Assembly: GCA_011634665.1 (NCBI GenBank)
Contig: WAEK01000020.1
Coordinates: 62,501 to 126,500 of the forward strand
DNA from: Mortierella sp. BCC40632
Lineage: Eukaryota; Mortierellomycota; Mortierellomycetes; Mortierellales; Mortierellaceae
Length of the DNA stretch: 64,000 bases
Direction of reading: 5' to 3'
Of the stretch, positions 38,445-50,162 are shown in pieces (position 1 is the stretch's first letter; each line of letters opens with the position of its first letter). Below the pieces are notes generated by a model. It was given only the letters and a program-made list of their open reading frames with translations. It searched no databases and was not told where the DNA came from. The position numbers and the translations under genes are program-made.

Positions 38445-39386
38445 ATGTCACCTATTGTTTCTCGAATCAGCTCACCGCGAGAGTCGACAGCCCCTCGGCA
38501 AGCGTCCTCATTTTCTGCTCTTCACCATTCACTACGATCTAGGAAGACATTGCTGCCAGTTTCGCTATCAACACCAAGCACCAGGTAACCTTATGTCGGT
38601 AGAACAATATCAAAGGACTAGATTTATCCATAATTTTTTTGCCTAGCACTCACTCACCTTTCCTGTCTTTTCCATCCTTTAATCGTACAGAACCTCTCTG
38701 CTCAGTAAGTCTGCTCCTTAACACACCATGCTCCGATCTGTCTCTGCTACCAGCTTTGACGAATCTATTTTCTGATTCTATCGATATTATTACACTCAGC
38801 TACTCGTGGTTAGTGGAAGCAAGACGAGATATTCCCAAAGATGCTGTGATCGAGGCAGAACTACATAACCCTGCCGATTTCTCCAAGCCCATCAAGGCCA
38901 ATGCGATCGAACTTCAGGCGCAAGATGGAGAGTCTCCATGGTATCCTGGCTTTCACCTCTCTGAAGCTATTAGTTCGCGGTCAAGGTACACAATACTGCT
39001 GGCTAAAAATCATTGCCCTTTTTTTTTTTTTAGGTCTAATCGGCGGTTCTATGTACTTTCTCCTCGCATGGAGACCCTGACCTGCGGCCTTCATCCCGTG
39101 AAACTCACTCTCTATAAGGATCAAGTAAGCCCACCTCCTGCCCTATTCTGCTAAAAATGGAAGAGGGTTGAGCCAGTCTGTTAACTTCAATATGACCCTT
39201 CTCCGCTCCACAATCTAGTCAAAGACGACTGTCCTTGGCACACATGAGAACGCGATTTTATCCCGGATTGATACTCAGTACTGCATGAAGGATGAATTCA
39301 TTGAAAAGATGAAAGAAGCAGCCAAGCATGCGGAATGGAAACCAGTGAGCTCGGATTCAAAGAATGGATCGGACACCAAGAGCTAG
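38445..39386 (+). CDS. Conserved-looking small protein, unknown function
   Basis: Five exons (38445-38584, 38691-38704, 38814-38985, 39034-39124, 39219-39386) join in phase into 194 aa; exon 2 is only 14 nt. The N-terminal 50 residues are Ser/Arg/Leu-rich with few acids, which would suit a mitochondrial presequence. The rest is a compact mixed domain: RRDIPKDAVIEAELHNP, ESPWYPGFHLSEAI, RRFYVLSPRMETL, CGLHPVKLTLYKDQ, KTTVLGTHENAILSRIDT. I do not recognise the family. The same frame is open upstream to an ATG at 38217, so the start is uncertain. Confidence 0.6.
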
Positions 39387-39517
39387 TGGCATGGAACCTC
39401 TCAAGAGCTTCAAGTACTGCAGAATAAAGATGGATCCATATAAATTTCTTCACAAAAACACTTTTTGGCACCGAGTGGATATATTCGAGTTGAGCGCTGC
39501 TCCTTCATTATGGCTCC

Positions 39518-40287
39518 CTATTGCATTCGTTCCAACTGAAAGTGCATTTTGTCGACGCGCTCCTGTACTGTCTTCAATGTAGAGTTGGCGGACATAATTT
39601 GCCGCCTTGCCTTTATGAGCTTCTGGACAGCAGGCTCCACCTCGGGAGGCGCGGCGGCCGAAGCCAAGAAGAGCTGGAGCTCTACAATACAATTTGGAAT
39701 CACCATGAGCTGCCGGGTCATTGGCATTATAGTAGCATTGAACATAATATCCTCTCAGGGGGGCCCCGTCCACCACAAAAGAACATACCTGCCATAAGTC
39801 GCTCAATCTCCTTTTCAAGCTCGGCTTGACTCTTTCGGACACTGACAATATTGAAATCCATCTCTTGCACGATTGGTCCAAGCAAGGACATGATCCCCTC
39901 AGCGAGTTTTGCTGTGTCCTGTTGTGATGGGTTTTGTTCGCTCGAAGTCCGTTGACTCGCGTTGTCGGGTTGGACATCCAGTAGTTCCCGCTGTTGATTA
40001 CTATGACCTTGATGCCTCTGTTGGGAAGATATATTATACTCTAGTTGATCTTGTATGGCCGCACTCACAGTTGTAGAGGCTGTGGTAGAGGCTGTAGCTA
40101 TCACTTGAGGCATCCGAGACGTAGGAGGTAATTCGCTCTGCCTTGAAGGATATAACTCCTCTGTTGAGACTGTGTCATGAGGCGTCTCAATTGCATCGGC
40201 TACAGCATCGGAGATGGAGGTTCTAGGATCTGGTGTCACAACAATGGGTTGCGGGTATGAGCTGTAGTCTTTTTTGAAGAATGACAT
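39518..40287 (-). CDS. SNAPIN: Snapin-like BLOC-1 subunit
   Basis: Two exons (40287-39789 and 39681-39518) give 220 aa. The N-terminal 110 residues are low-complexity (Ser/Thr/Gln). The C-terminal half is the helical Snapin/Pallidin-type domain: LAEGIMSLLGPIVQEMDFNI, VRKSQAELEKEIERLMAEL, VEPAVQKLIKARRQIMSAN, LKTVQERVDKMHFQLE, with the KLI(N/K)ARR(R/Q) motif typical of Snapin. Snapin is a coiled-coil subunit of BLOC-1, which acts in endosome-to-lysosome/vacuole sorting. The intron border (GCAG/GTATG..TAG/AG) is canonical. Length and domain position fit the family apart from the longer disordered N-terminus. Confidence 0.8.
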
Positions 40288-40472
40288 GGCAATTATTTTC
40301 CTGCTCCTTGGTCAGAGTTGCAAATGAAGCATCAACATGAGAAAGCAGGTTGCTTCTCTCTTACCCGAAGGACCTGCACGTGATAGCAATTGATCAAGAT
40401 CAGGCATAAGCTTTTTAACAGCAGAGCGTCCTCTTGGCCTCTTGGACGTCTCTCCCCTCTTCAGCAACTCCC

Positions 40473-43400
40473 ATGGACTTTTCCGAACTCGAAGATTGGG
40501 GTAGGAAACGCTGCTACTACAAAGCTACGCACTCCTCAGATGAAAATATGCTCACAGTCTATGTCTTTTCTTGTAGTATTCCTCTCAACTCACGCCGAGG
40601 ATCGTGCGGACAACGACATCCTAGAAGTGACTAGTTTGGGTCTCTTACCATCAAGTATGCACCGACCGGTGCTTTCATATGCTTGAAACCTCTTGTTTGG
40701 CTCTTCTTCAAACTCTAACTATGCCCTCTTCAACCTTGGACCAGTATCAAAAGAGACAGACTTCGGCTTTGCCACTGGTCAAGACGATTTATTAACGCTG
40801 GAGGACGTTACTAGCTGGCTTCAGTTGTCACTATTGACTCCAGACCTATGCTTCCAACGGAATGGAAAAGACTATCCACTCTGCACCATTTCCTCTTCAG
40901 CAGAAGCCCTGGTGTCCTCTGAAGCTATCTTCTGTATCTACAAAGCCTTTTGGGAACTACCAAGCTCTATTGTATCCGGGCCGCCAGAATCCAATCTTCA
41001 ATCATATTATGCCAAAGTCAGGAGTGGATCGAGCTCGCTTTGGTTGCGAGTTTTAATATCAGAGTCCCATCGGTACCGCACAGTAAGACAGCACGAGGCC
41101 CTTGTCGACTTTGAGCGTGAACTGGCTCGCTCTTTGGTGAATGAGGTCAATCCAGCAAGCGTCAAGCAACATATCAAGAACGAATTCCAACTCTTTCGAC
41201 TGGGACTGACAGGTCATGCAGGTGCAAGGGATCTGCTGCAGCAATCACACCAAAGATTGCGGCGTCACCTTGAACAAGTGATAGAGGAGGTGGAGACTTC
41301 GAAGGCGACTGTCGAAATCTTAGTTCGAACAAAGCAATCTCTTTCAGCTTTGAAGAGACAGGAGCAAGAGTATCTGTCACGCTTTCCCAACCTAAGACTC
41401 TCTCCCAGCATGACAGCCTTGCAAGAAGAGAACCCCGAGACCGTTGTTGAACAGGCTTTGGTGCAAGAGGTATCCTCACAAGCACGATGTACAGAGATCA
41501 TTGCAGGCCTAAAGCAACGCCTCTTTGAAAAGTCGTATCCCACTACTTGCTCAAAAACTCTCGACACCCCCCAAACCTCGTTGTTAAGCCAATGGTACCA
41601 ATCAAACTCCAGTCAGTACATGCACCTATCTCAGTCGCAACACTCAAGACCTACATCCTGTAGAACAACCCAGAATGGCTGGGGGATTACATATCGTCAG
41701 ATACGAGATATCAATACCAACGAGTTCTACAGGTACAGTTGCTATGCGAACTGCAAGGAATTCAAGTGGCCGCGCGAAACCTCGACAGGGAATGTCCCTA
41801 TTACCCTTCAGTCACCAAGAGGAAGCATCAATGGATACTTGGACGAATTTAATCCAACACTTCTGAAGAACCGTCTCAAGAGATGGCTTGCGGATCGAGT
41901 CGAATTAGAAGGTGTCGAGATAAAGGCCTTGCGAGATCTCGTCTGTGATGATATAGAGAATGCAAACCTCTTCCCAGACGCAATGTCCGCCCTTCGAAGA
42001 GACAAAAAGCAAGGTAAAGTTGCAAAGACACGGTTGACATTATGTAGCATGGAGTAGTGATAGGTATGCACAAATATTCCTCATTACAAGTAGTTGGCCG
42101 ATTTATCATAAATACCAACTAAGAGATGTTCCTGGATTAGATAACAAAGAAAATCCAAAGGGCTTTACGGATGCCCAAGGAGGGGCTAGCTTCCTAGAAG
42201 TATGGGATGCAGTCCTCCACAAAGAACTCTGTCCAAATGCGGTTTTAACCATCCCAAGGATACTTTCATGGAACGTATCATCGTCCGACGTGCTTTTATC
42301 AAACGAAGGAGACCGACAGATCGACTTTGTTATTACCGAGGCAACCCAGCGTTGGGAGGACTCGACCCCTTTCGAAAGTTCACGAAATACACTGCTGGTA
42401 ACTTGGCCCTCTATGGACAAGTGCCAGCAATTTCATGTTATGAATCTTTTGGCTAGAATGCTCTCGGCCATCTGGGATAATTTTGACTTTCTGGATGACG
42501 ATCTACCAATGGAGCCCGAGTTTGACACAAAAAAAGACAGTGCGAGCAAAGAACCAAAGATCAACCTTGAACCGGAACCAACAAGTTCCTCCTCAGACTC
42601 AGCACCTACATCCCTAGCTTCTGACTCAATGAAAAGCAAGAAGCTGTCGGCGTTGTCAAGTCTTCGCCAAGCAGAGGCTACGTTTATGGAAAAGCCTTTC
42701 TCTGTTGTGTCACCATCTTCGAGCACATGGACAAGAGTCTCTGACACCCCAATGAAATCTACTCGCACTTCACTGGCCGCTGGACAAAATGTAACCCATG
42801 AGGCTGATAGGAGTAACCTGATGGGAAGCACAAAAATGATATCAACACCCGAGGCGAGTGCGAAAAAACAGAGACGAAGACATTTGTCATTGGAGAAAAT
42901 ATGTGCCAGAAATACACCAAAGGTCCCTCAGCAAAGAATGACCACGACAACGTTTGCAGTCACTGAAGTATCTGGATCCAGGAATAGCGATCCAAGAGTA
43001 GAGCCCCACGCCACCGATCCAGACCCAAGAGAAGAGCCAATTGTATGTATGAGACAATGGGATTTTTCGGTAGACGACTTGACCGTAGAGATACCTTCAG
43101 AGCCTTATAATGGCCAGCGCTTGGAATCAACAGAGTCCCCAAGTCTACATGGGGTTTCACGATGGAAGCGCTTCCAACTGTCGAATGTGCAGAGAAAGGC
43201 AAATATACCTGATCAAGACGCCTCCTTACCAAGCAGCAGTAATGTCCACCAACAGGCCGCAAGAAAGTCCCTGTACCCACTTGTCCATCTTTTTTCGTTA
43301 CCAGATATATTTTCTAATCCATCCAACCCTGGCATTCCCATGACACCAACACCAACAGCAGCAGAATCATTTGATGGCATACTGAGTTCACTCAACAAAG

Positions 43401-44140
43401 AGGCGGCAAGGTTTATGAAGTTGAGTATTCGAGAGAAAGAGCGATGGATCTATCACCGATGGATGTCAGCATGGCATGAACGATCCCCAAAAGCACCAAA
43501 GGACACACGTCTGAGATATGAAATCATGCTGGAGACGACAAGGCTGTTCAAAAGAGACGCCACGGCGGCGGCGTCGGGGTTCAAGAGTCGCTCAAGCCAA
43601 GAAAAAATGAAACTTCAGGCGGCAACGAAACGGGCTGAAAAATTACTTCATCTGAGTCAAAAATCGTACCCACACCCATCTGGCCTACAGTCATTTCAGG
43701 AGGAAAGAAACCGTCGTGAAAATGAGGCAACAACGGCGAAATCACTATTGATACAAAGGCTAGACCAGACTGTCAGGAAGACGAACACTGTTTTGAGGAG
43801 GATACAAGAGCAACACAATGTAGCGGAACAAGCGAAAAAAGTAGAGACGGAGAAATTTGAAGAAGTATGTATACTTGAGCAACAGTTTGGGTTTGGCTCA
43901 AACTGGCTTGGTGCCGCACAATCCTTTCTCAAATCGGACAAAACAAATGATAGCGTGGCAGTGTTGTTGAGCAGGGCAGGGGGTCTTGCGAATAGGAGTG
44001 GCGACCAACAACAAAGAGAGCAGGGTCAACAAAAACAACGACGGTCTGATTGCTACTTGAGCGAGGTGGAGCTTGCATTAGTACACCACCATCTTTCCAC
44101 CAACCTTCCGGAAGAGGAGATCCTCGATCACATGCATTAA
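40473..44140 (+). CDS. Large unknown protein with coiled coils (1,129 aa)
   Basis: Four exons (40473-40500, 40577-40654, 40745-42013, 42126-44140) join in phase. The N-terminal part, about residues 1-430, is folded-looking (VTSWLQLSLLTPDLCFQRNG, SLWLRVLISESHRYRTVRQHEAL). A helical coiled-coil stretch lies near residues 170-250 (HQRLRRHLEQVIEEVETSK). After a second mixed region (DRQIDFVITEATQRWED, KCQQFHVMNLLARML) comes a long Ser/Pro/Thr disordered part. The C-terminus has WIYHRWMSAWHER, a charged coiled coil (LLIQRLDQTVRKTNTVLRRIQEQ) and a short YLSEVELALVHHHL helix. I do not recognise the family and assign no function. All four exon junctions keep the frame, which supports the model; the start ATG lies in a CCATGG context. 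Confidence 0.65.
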
Positions 44141-45284
44141 ACTACCCAGAAAGGTGTCGCTCGCAAGAAGCTGGGCCAGTTTGTCTGACCCCGATCGTTG
44201 TTGAAAGTCTCCTGGGAGAACAAAGCAACAGCCCAATTCTAAGCGGTTGTGGGGAGTGAGGCGGAGCTCTCTGAACCTTCTAGTTGTGACCAAGGGCACA
44301 AAGTCTTTCTGCTGTCTTCACACTGGGTGCCGGAAATAAGCTTGGGGGGGGGGAGGCGAGTCCTCTATGTCCAATAATCACCTTTGCATCGACGTTCCAG
44401 GTCTCGGGAGCAGTGACAAGACAGTGCCTGTACCCGACAGAGACTATACCATGGCTATCGGACTCAAGTCGATTGAATCCTATCTGTGGAGGCCGCTGAT
44501 GGCAACAAAAGCAAATCAAGCACAACATGGACAAAGGATCGGGCTTTTCAAAGGAAACCGCACAGCCCAGTGAAAAACATGGTCGTGGGCTGTGCGATTG
44601 ATGTACAGTACAGATGCAGAATGGGACCTCAAGTGAGGCTCTTCTTGCGTGGCGTCAACAGGGCGGTGCGCCGCAAGTATACAAACAAATTAGGCTGTCT
44701 GCAGTGGTCGTCATGGCCTTACTCTTTTCGGAATGCAGAAACAGTCAAGACCATTGAGCACTGCGGCGAGCTCCCTCGGGGTTCGCACTATCGTAATTCC
44801 TGGGCGTCAGAGTAGCTGAGGCGGAACCAGCGGAGGATCACACCCGTTTGCGCAGGTGGCACGAGGACGAGAGCATTGTGTCCTTTGCGATCCCCGCCCA
44901 CCACTTTGGTTGTGGTCGGGCTTTGTTGTTTGCCATCGCCGAGCCCTTGTTGACGATATCTTGTTTTCTTTCTACTTTCTTTGCCCCTCTCTTGCTTTTC
45001 TTGTTCTCTCACGCTCTTTGCAGCTACCACTTAAACACCTTCCTTTCCTTTCCTTTCTTTCTTTTTCTTCCTTCCTTCCCTCTTTCTTTCTTTTTCTCTT
45101 CTCTGCATTTTTTTTTTTCTCTTTGCGCACTTTTCTCCATCTCTTCTTCTCTTCTCCAAACACCATCTCATTCTGCTCATCTCTGGCTCCGCCCATCTTA
45201 ACCCTGACCTCCAATTACACAATAACTCATTCCGCGCCTCCACCCTTTCATTCGCATACATCTCAATCCTCTCCAAGCTACGCC
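44141..45284. other. Intergenic, about 1.1 kb, pyrimidine-rich right half
   Basis: The right half (44960-45200) is CT-rich with TTTCTTTCTT runs, as seen upstream of other genes here and probably the promoter/5' UTR of the PSD gene. The left part holds the hairpin at 44559-44596. Confidence 0.55.
44559..44596. repeat. Perfect 11-bp inverted repeat
   Basis: CGCACAGCCCA and TGGGCTGTGCG separated by 16 nt. A stable GC-rich hairpin of unknown role in a gene-free stretch. Confidence 0.7.
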
Positions 45285-47549
45285 ATGTTGGTACACCCGT
45301 CCCCCGCGCATCCCGCGGTTTTGAACCCGCCCAGCATCCCCACTCACCCACCCACACCTCCTGGCTCAGAGACCGACGAGCCCTCAGTTTTAATGCGCAT
45401 ACACATTTCCCGCGCAAGGGACTTGGCTATCAAAGACAAGGTAGCTCATTTGCTCTGTATCCGCTGTGCAATAATACAAGTTGGGATTCAGGCATTCTTA
45501 CAATCCTTTCTTCTTCCTCTTCTCCCTTGCTTTGCTCGCGTGAACGTATTTGGTCATAGAAAACTCTTTTCTCGAGGGGTTCCTCGGACCCATATATCAA
45601 AGGAACCATTGGAGGTTACAAGTTCAAAACAGAAATCATTTGGGAGTGCCTGGACCCAGTCTGGGATGCATCCTTCGAGTTTGAGATAAACCCACATTCG
45701 GTTCCTGCTAAAGCTCATCTCGAGTGTTGGGACAAGGACCGTTACTCTAAAGATGACTACATGGGCATCATTGATATCGCCTTTGACGTGACTTCGCTCT
45801 GGTCGACGGGCCATGCCATGCATTTTGACGACCCTGCTAATGAGGTAATGCTTTTGGGACATGGTTCCTGTCTCGGTCAAAAACACTCTTGGCGATATTC
45901 TGGAGGCATTTGTAATGCATGTCCATTTAAACTTACTGTTCAATCCATCTATCGTTATTTAGCCACGCTGGTTCCCTCTCAGGACAGAGCCTGGAAAGTC
46001 TTCCAATGTGAAGGGTGAAGGTACAGAGCGTTTTTTTCTACTGGCCATATTATTCAGTAGAGCATCGATGAAGTGCCATTACTACTTTTTTTCCCCTTTC
46101 CTTTCCTAACCGCCAATGTTTTCCTACTCTTCCCCTCTTATTCATACCTATTCGTAAAACCACAGTTGAGATCAAGTTTGGATTTGTCGACATTACTTTG
46201 GCTCCAGTTCATGGTGTCCCACGAGACATGGAGTGTCGACTAATCTGGGACAAGTTGACCGCACAGAGTAAAGATCTCAAGTTGGACGAGCGCAAGTACA
46301 ATATCGACAACGTTATCCATTCTGCGGATGAAATTCCTGTTGCAGAGCATGAGGTTGGCTCTGCTCAGAGTCGAAAGGTTACTTCTGGCACGCTTGCGCC
46401 TTCGGAACTACAAGGCATTGTGCTCATGGAAGTTGTTTCAGCTTCGTCACTCCCAGCTCTGCCCAACATGACCAGGATCATTGGCTACGACATGGACCCA
46501 TTCGTGATTGTCTCGTTTGGAGAAAACATCTTTAGAACAAAGGTGGTTCGCCACAACCTCAATCCTGTATGGAGAGCCAACCTCATGTTCCCTGTAAAAA
46601 CGAACGAGATGGATTTCAAGATCAAGTATGCTGTTCATGACTGGGACAAGTTTAGTAGGAATGATGCTGTCGGAACCGCGTCGATCAACGTCAGTGAGCT
46701 GACCCAAAACCCATGCCAGCTGGAGATTGGCTCTACCTCGAGCAGGCCGGGCTTGCACGAGTCAGAAATGAAATCATTCGATCTCAAGCTCAAGCCTGCA
46801 GAAGATATCGCCATTCGCTCCGAGGATGCTACCCTTCATGTCAAAGCAAAATTTGTGCCCTATGACACGCTTCGAAAGCGCTTTTGGTATGGTCTGGCAA
46901 AGACCAGCGGTGCTGATATCTCTACGGGAATGTATAGCAAGGGACTTATCCTCTCCATGCTTGAAGGTCTTGGCTCGACTCTGACCAACGAGACGGTCGA
47001 CAACCTCTTTGTTGGCCTTGGCAAAGATCCTGAGAGCGATGAGCTAACATTCGATCAGCTTTGTTCACAACTCGAGGAACGCGTCAAACTACTCACGCAA
47101 ACTCAGAGTGGATCTCAAAAGAAGAAGAAGAAGTCCGAGTCAAAATCGCATGAACGTCGTTCCTCCAGTGAAAGCGACAAGGACGATATTTTGTATCAAC
47201 ATTTCACGCAAGGCGGACAGTTGGAGGACAAGGACTTTGATCCTAGAAATTCGGAAGAAGAGCATGTTATCCGGATCTCGACCTGCCCAATCTGTCATGA
47301 CTCTAGTTTGGGATCCAGTACCGAAACAGATGTGATTACGCATATTGCCATCTGTTCTGGCGTTGATGGTTTCCATATTGACAAGTTGATCATGGGTGGC
47401 TTTATGACAGAGGCAAATGCGGAACGCAAATGGCTTACCAAGTTGGTCAAATCGCTTGGATATGGAAGAATGAAAGTCGGAAAGGTACAGACTCATACAT
47501 TCTTTTTTTTTTTCGGCTCAAGGTTAGAATGACTGGGACCTTTGTCTGA

Positions 47550-47595
<46 letters not shown>

Positions 47596-48665
47596 TTTTT
47601 TTTGTACTCTTTCTTGCTTTTGCTCCACGAATGTCTATCTAGGCGAATGCAAACATTATCATCAAGAACCGAAAGACGGGTGAGATGACTGAAGAAAAGA
47701 TGCCAACCTTTATCCGTTTGGGCATTCGTCTGCTTTACCGTGGTCCTGGAAGTCTTTCATTCGCCAGCAAGACCTTTGAGGACATGTCCATCAAACAAGG
47801 TCGCAAGTTCAATGACCCACTCTCCAAGAAAGACATTGAGCCTTTCATTCGATTCCACAAACTCGAAGAACAGATGCAGGAGGTCCTGGATCCCATTGAG
47901 TCATTCCAAAACTTTAACGAGTTTTTCTATCGCAAGCTGAAGCCTGGCGCGCGCAAGCTTGCTTTCGAAGGAAACGACAATGTGGCCGTTAGTGTTGCCG
48001 ACTGTCGTATGTCTTGTTTCGACACGATCTCCATGGCGACCGAGTTGTGGATCAAGGGAGCTACGTTCTCGGTTGCAAAGCTCTTGGGAGATGAAGAGCT
48101 GGCTAAAAAGTACGAAGGCGGTGGTTTGGCTATCTTCCGCCTCGCCCCCCAGGACTATCACAGGTATGTCGATTTTTTTTTCTTCTTATTTTCCTCCACT
48201 AGTTGCGCTTTCTGCCTTTTCTTTCCCACTCAACTCACATTTTTTTGTTAATGTATTGCCAACAATAGATTCCATATCCCTGTTCGAGGCGTCGTGTCAA
48301 ACCCCCACCCGATCAAGGGAGAATACTACACTGTGAACCCAATGGCGATCCGAAGTGTCTTGGACGTGTATGGAGAGAACAAGCGGGTTGTGTCCACCAT
48401 TGAATCCGAAGAGTTTGGAACGGTGGCCTATGTATCCATTGGTGCAATGCTTGTGGGTGGCATTGAGATAACGAGCACCCCAGGCAGCGTTGTTGAGCGA
48501 TTGGATGAGCATGGTTACTTTGCCTTTGGAGGCTCAACCATTGTCCTTCTGTTCGAGCCCAACACTATCAAGTTTGACCGGGACCTTGTGGAGACGTCTG
48601 AAAAGTGTATTGAGACCTTGATCCAAGTGGGCGACCACATTGGTACCTCTGTCCGAGGACTCTAA
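45285..48665 (+). CDS. PSD2: Phosphatidylserine decarboxylase, PSD2 type (C2-C2-EF-PSD)
   Basis: Six exons (45285-45440, 45560-45844, 45990-46014, 46166-47484, 47643-48163, 48269-48665) join in phase into 900 aa. Domains in order: C2 domain near residues 35-145 (LMRIHISRARDLAIKDK, DPYIKGTIGG, WDKDRYSKDDYMG); second C2 near 230-330 (GIVLMEVVSASSLP, DPFVIVSFG, HNLNPVWRA); an EF-hand-like stretch; a Cys-pair motif (TCPICHDS); then the PSD catalytic domain with FNEFFYRKLKPGAR, APQDYHRFHIPVRG and the autocleavage motif FAFGGSTIVLLFEP. In this family cleavage inside GGS(T) turns Ser into the pyruvoyl cofactor. The enzyme makes phosphatidylethanolamine from phosphatidylserine on endomembranes. The length is typical for fungal PSD2, and nothing is missing. 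The third exon (25 nt) is the least certain. Confidence 0.93.
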
Positions 48666-49037
48666 GTACCTTTTCCTTCCAGGTTCTTTCTCTCTCTCTC
48701 TCTCTCTCACGCACATATACTCTGTCTATAGCATCCTTACCCTTACAAATATGCTTAATTAAACGATTGCATCATTCACTGTATTTGTCAAGTCTTGAGT
48801 GTAGCCTGAGAGAGAGAACATGACACTCTTTCCAAAAAAAAAAAATCACGACGTAGCCCTAAACTACAGTAGTCCCCCCACATTTGACCAAACAGAGGAT
48901 CTACTCTCTCTCTCTCTCTCTACAAAAAGGGTCCAAGCGTAGGCAAGCCTCGGGCCACCCAAAATAGCCAACTGACTCTTTATTTTTCCCCACGGACCAA
49001 CAACCCTGTTGAAGCAATCTCATCAAAAGAAAACAGA

Positions 49038-49644
49038 ATGAACAAGTATGCATCCCATTGCTTGAAAGCGGAGCTGGGTCTATTTTTTTCTTCTTCTTTC
49101 TTCCAGCAAGCTTTGACTCACACTCTTTTTTTTTGTGTGTGTTCTCTTTAGCGAAAACTCACCTCTAGGACATGCTTGCTTCATTTGCCAGGAATGGCTG
49201 GCATCAGAAAGTTTACTTGTTGAACATCTCAAGAATGTCCATGGTCACCCCATCACTCCAGCTTCCAAGACCGACCCACAGGTCATCCACATGGACACCA
49301 CAGCAGACATAAAAAAGGCAGAAGCAAAAACAAAGGCAGAGACAGAAACAGCGACAGAGACAGAGATAGACCTGGAAACAGACAAGGACATGGACATGAA
49401 CAGGGTGAACAACAACTTTATCGATTCAAATCTTGTCCAAGCTTGTGCTCAATCCCAAATCGAACACCAAGTCACTCATTTGATCCACAAGATCCTTGTT
49501 CCTCTTGACTGTACTCACCCCAACGGAACCAAATTTGTCGTTTATGCAACTCGAGAAGTCTCTAGATCCTTTCTTGATCACCCAATGGTTCAACTTGGAC
49601 CCATTCAATCCAAAGCAACAAGAGACTCTGGTTTAAAACAATAG
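49038..49644 (+). CDS. Small protein with one C2H2 zinc finger
   Basis: Two exons (49038-49045 and 49152-49644) give 166 aa; the first holds only ATGAACAA. A single classic C2H2 finger lies near the N-terminus (CFICQEWLASESLLVEHLKNVH). It is followed by an Ala/Thr/Glu repeat stretch (KAEAKTKAETETATETE) that looks like an expanded hexanucleotide. The C-terminal segment is a mixed domain (QIEHQVTHLIHKILVPLDC). The function is not recognised; single-finger proteins of this size may bind nucleic acid or protein. The gene is convergent with the BAR-SH3 gene. Confidence 0.65.
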
Positions 49645-50162
49645 CTTGAACGAGTCCTCTCTGATCTATGAAGGATCGCACAAGTTTTTTTTTTTCTTTT
49701 TTTTTTTTTCCTTTGCACTCGAAAGGAATCGTTGGGTCAAAAAAAAAGGACAGCGGAGGACTGTCCTCGAGATTCTGAGTCCATTTTGTACCAGAAACCC
49801 TCCCCTCCCCCCTTACTCATGTAGGAACCGAGAAAGGAGAGGCTGAGAAAGAAAAAAGACACATGCAGGGAAGTGAAAAGAGAGAAAGAAAAAAAAAAAG
49901 TTGATATAACCATTACAATCATGATGAAGAGAGAGAGAGAGAGAGAGAGAGAGAAATGAAATGGACATTACGACTTGACTATCATACACTACATAACTGA
50001 CTGTAGAAAGAAAAGAAAGAAATAACAGAGGGAAAGGGGAGAAAAGGCGAGCTACTCTTAAAAGCGCACCGCGCGCACTATGCCTCCTACTCCTCTCTCC
50101 TCCACACACACACATACACACACACAATCTTCACTTCCTCCTCCTTCTCTCTCTCTCCCCGT
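49645..50162. other. Convergent intergenic spacer
   Basis: Holds T-rich (49686-49710), (GA)n (49927-49955) and (CA)n (50102-50126) tracts. No gene is seen. Confidence 0.6.
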
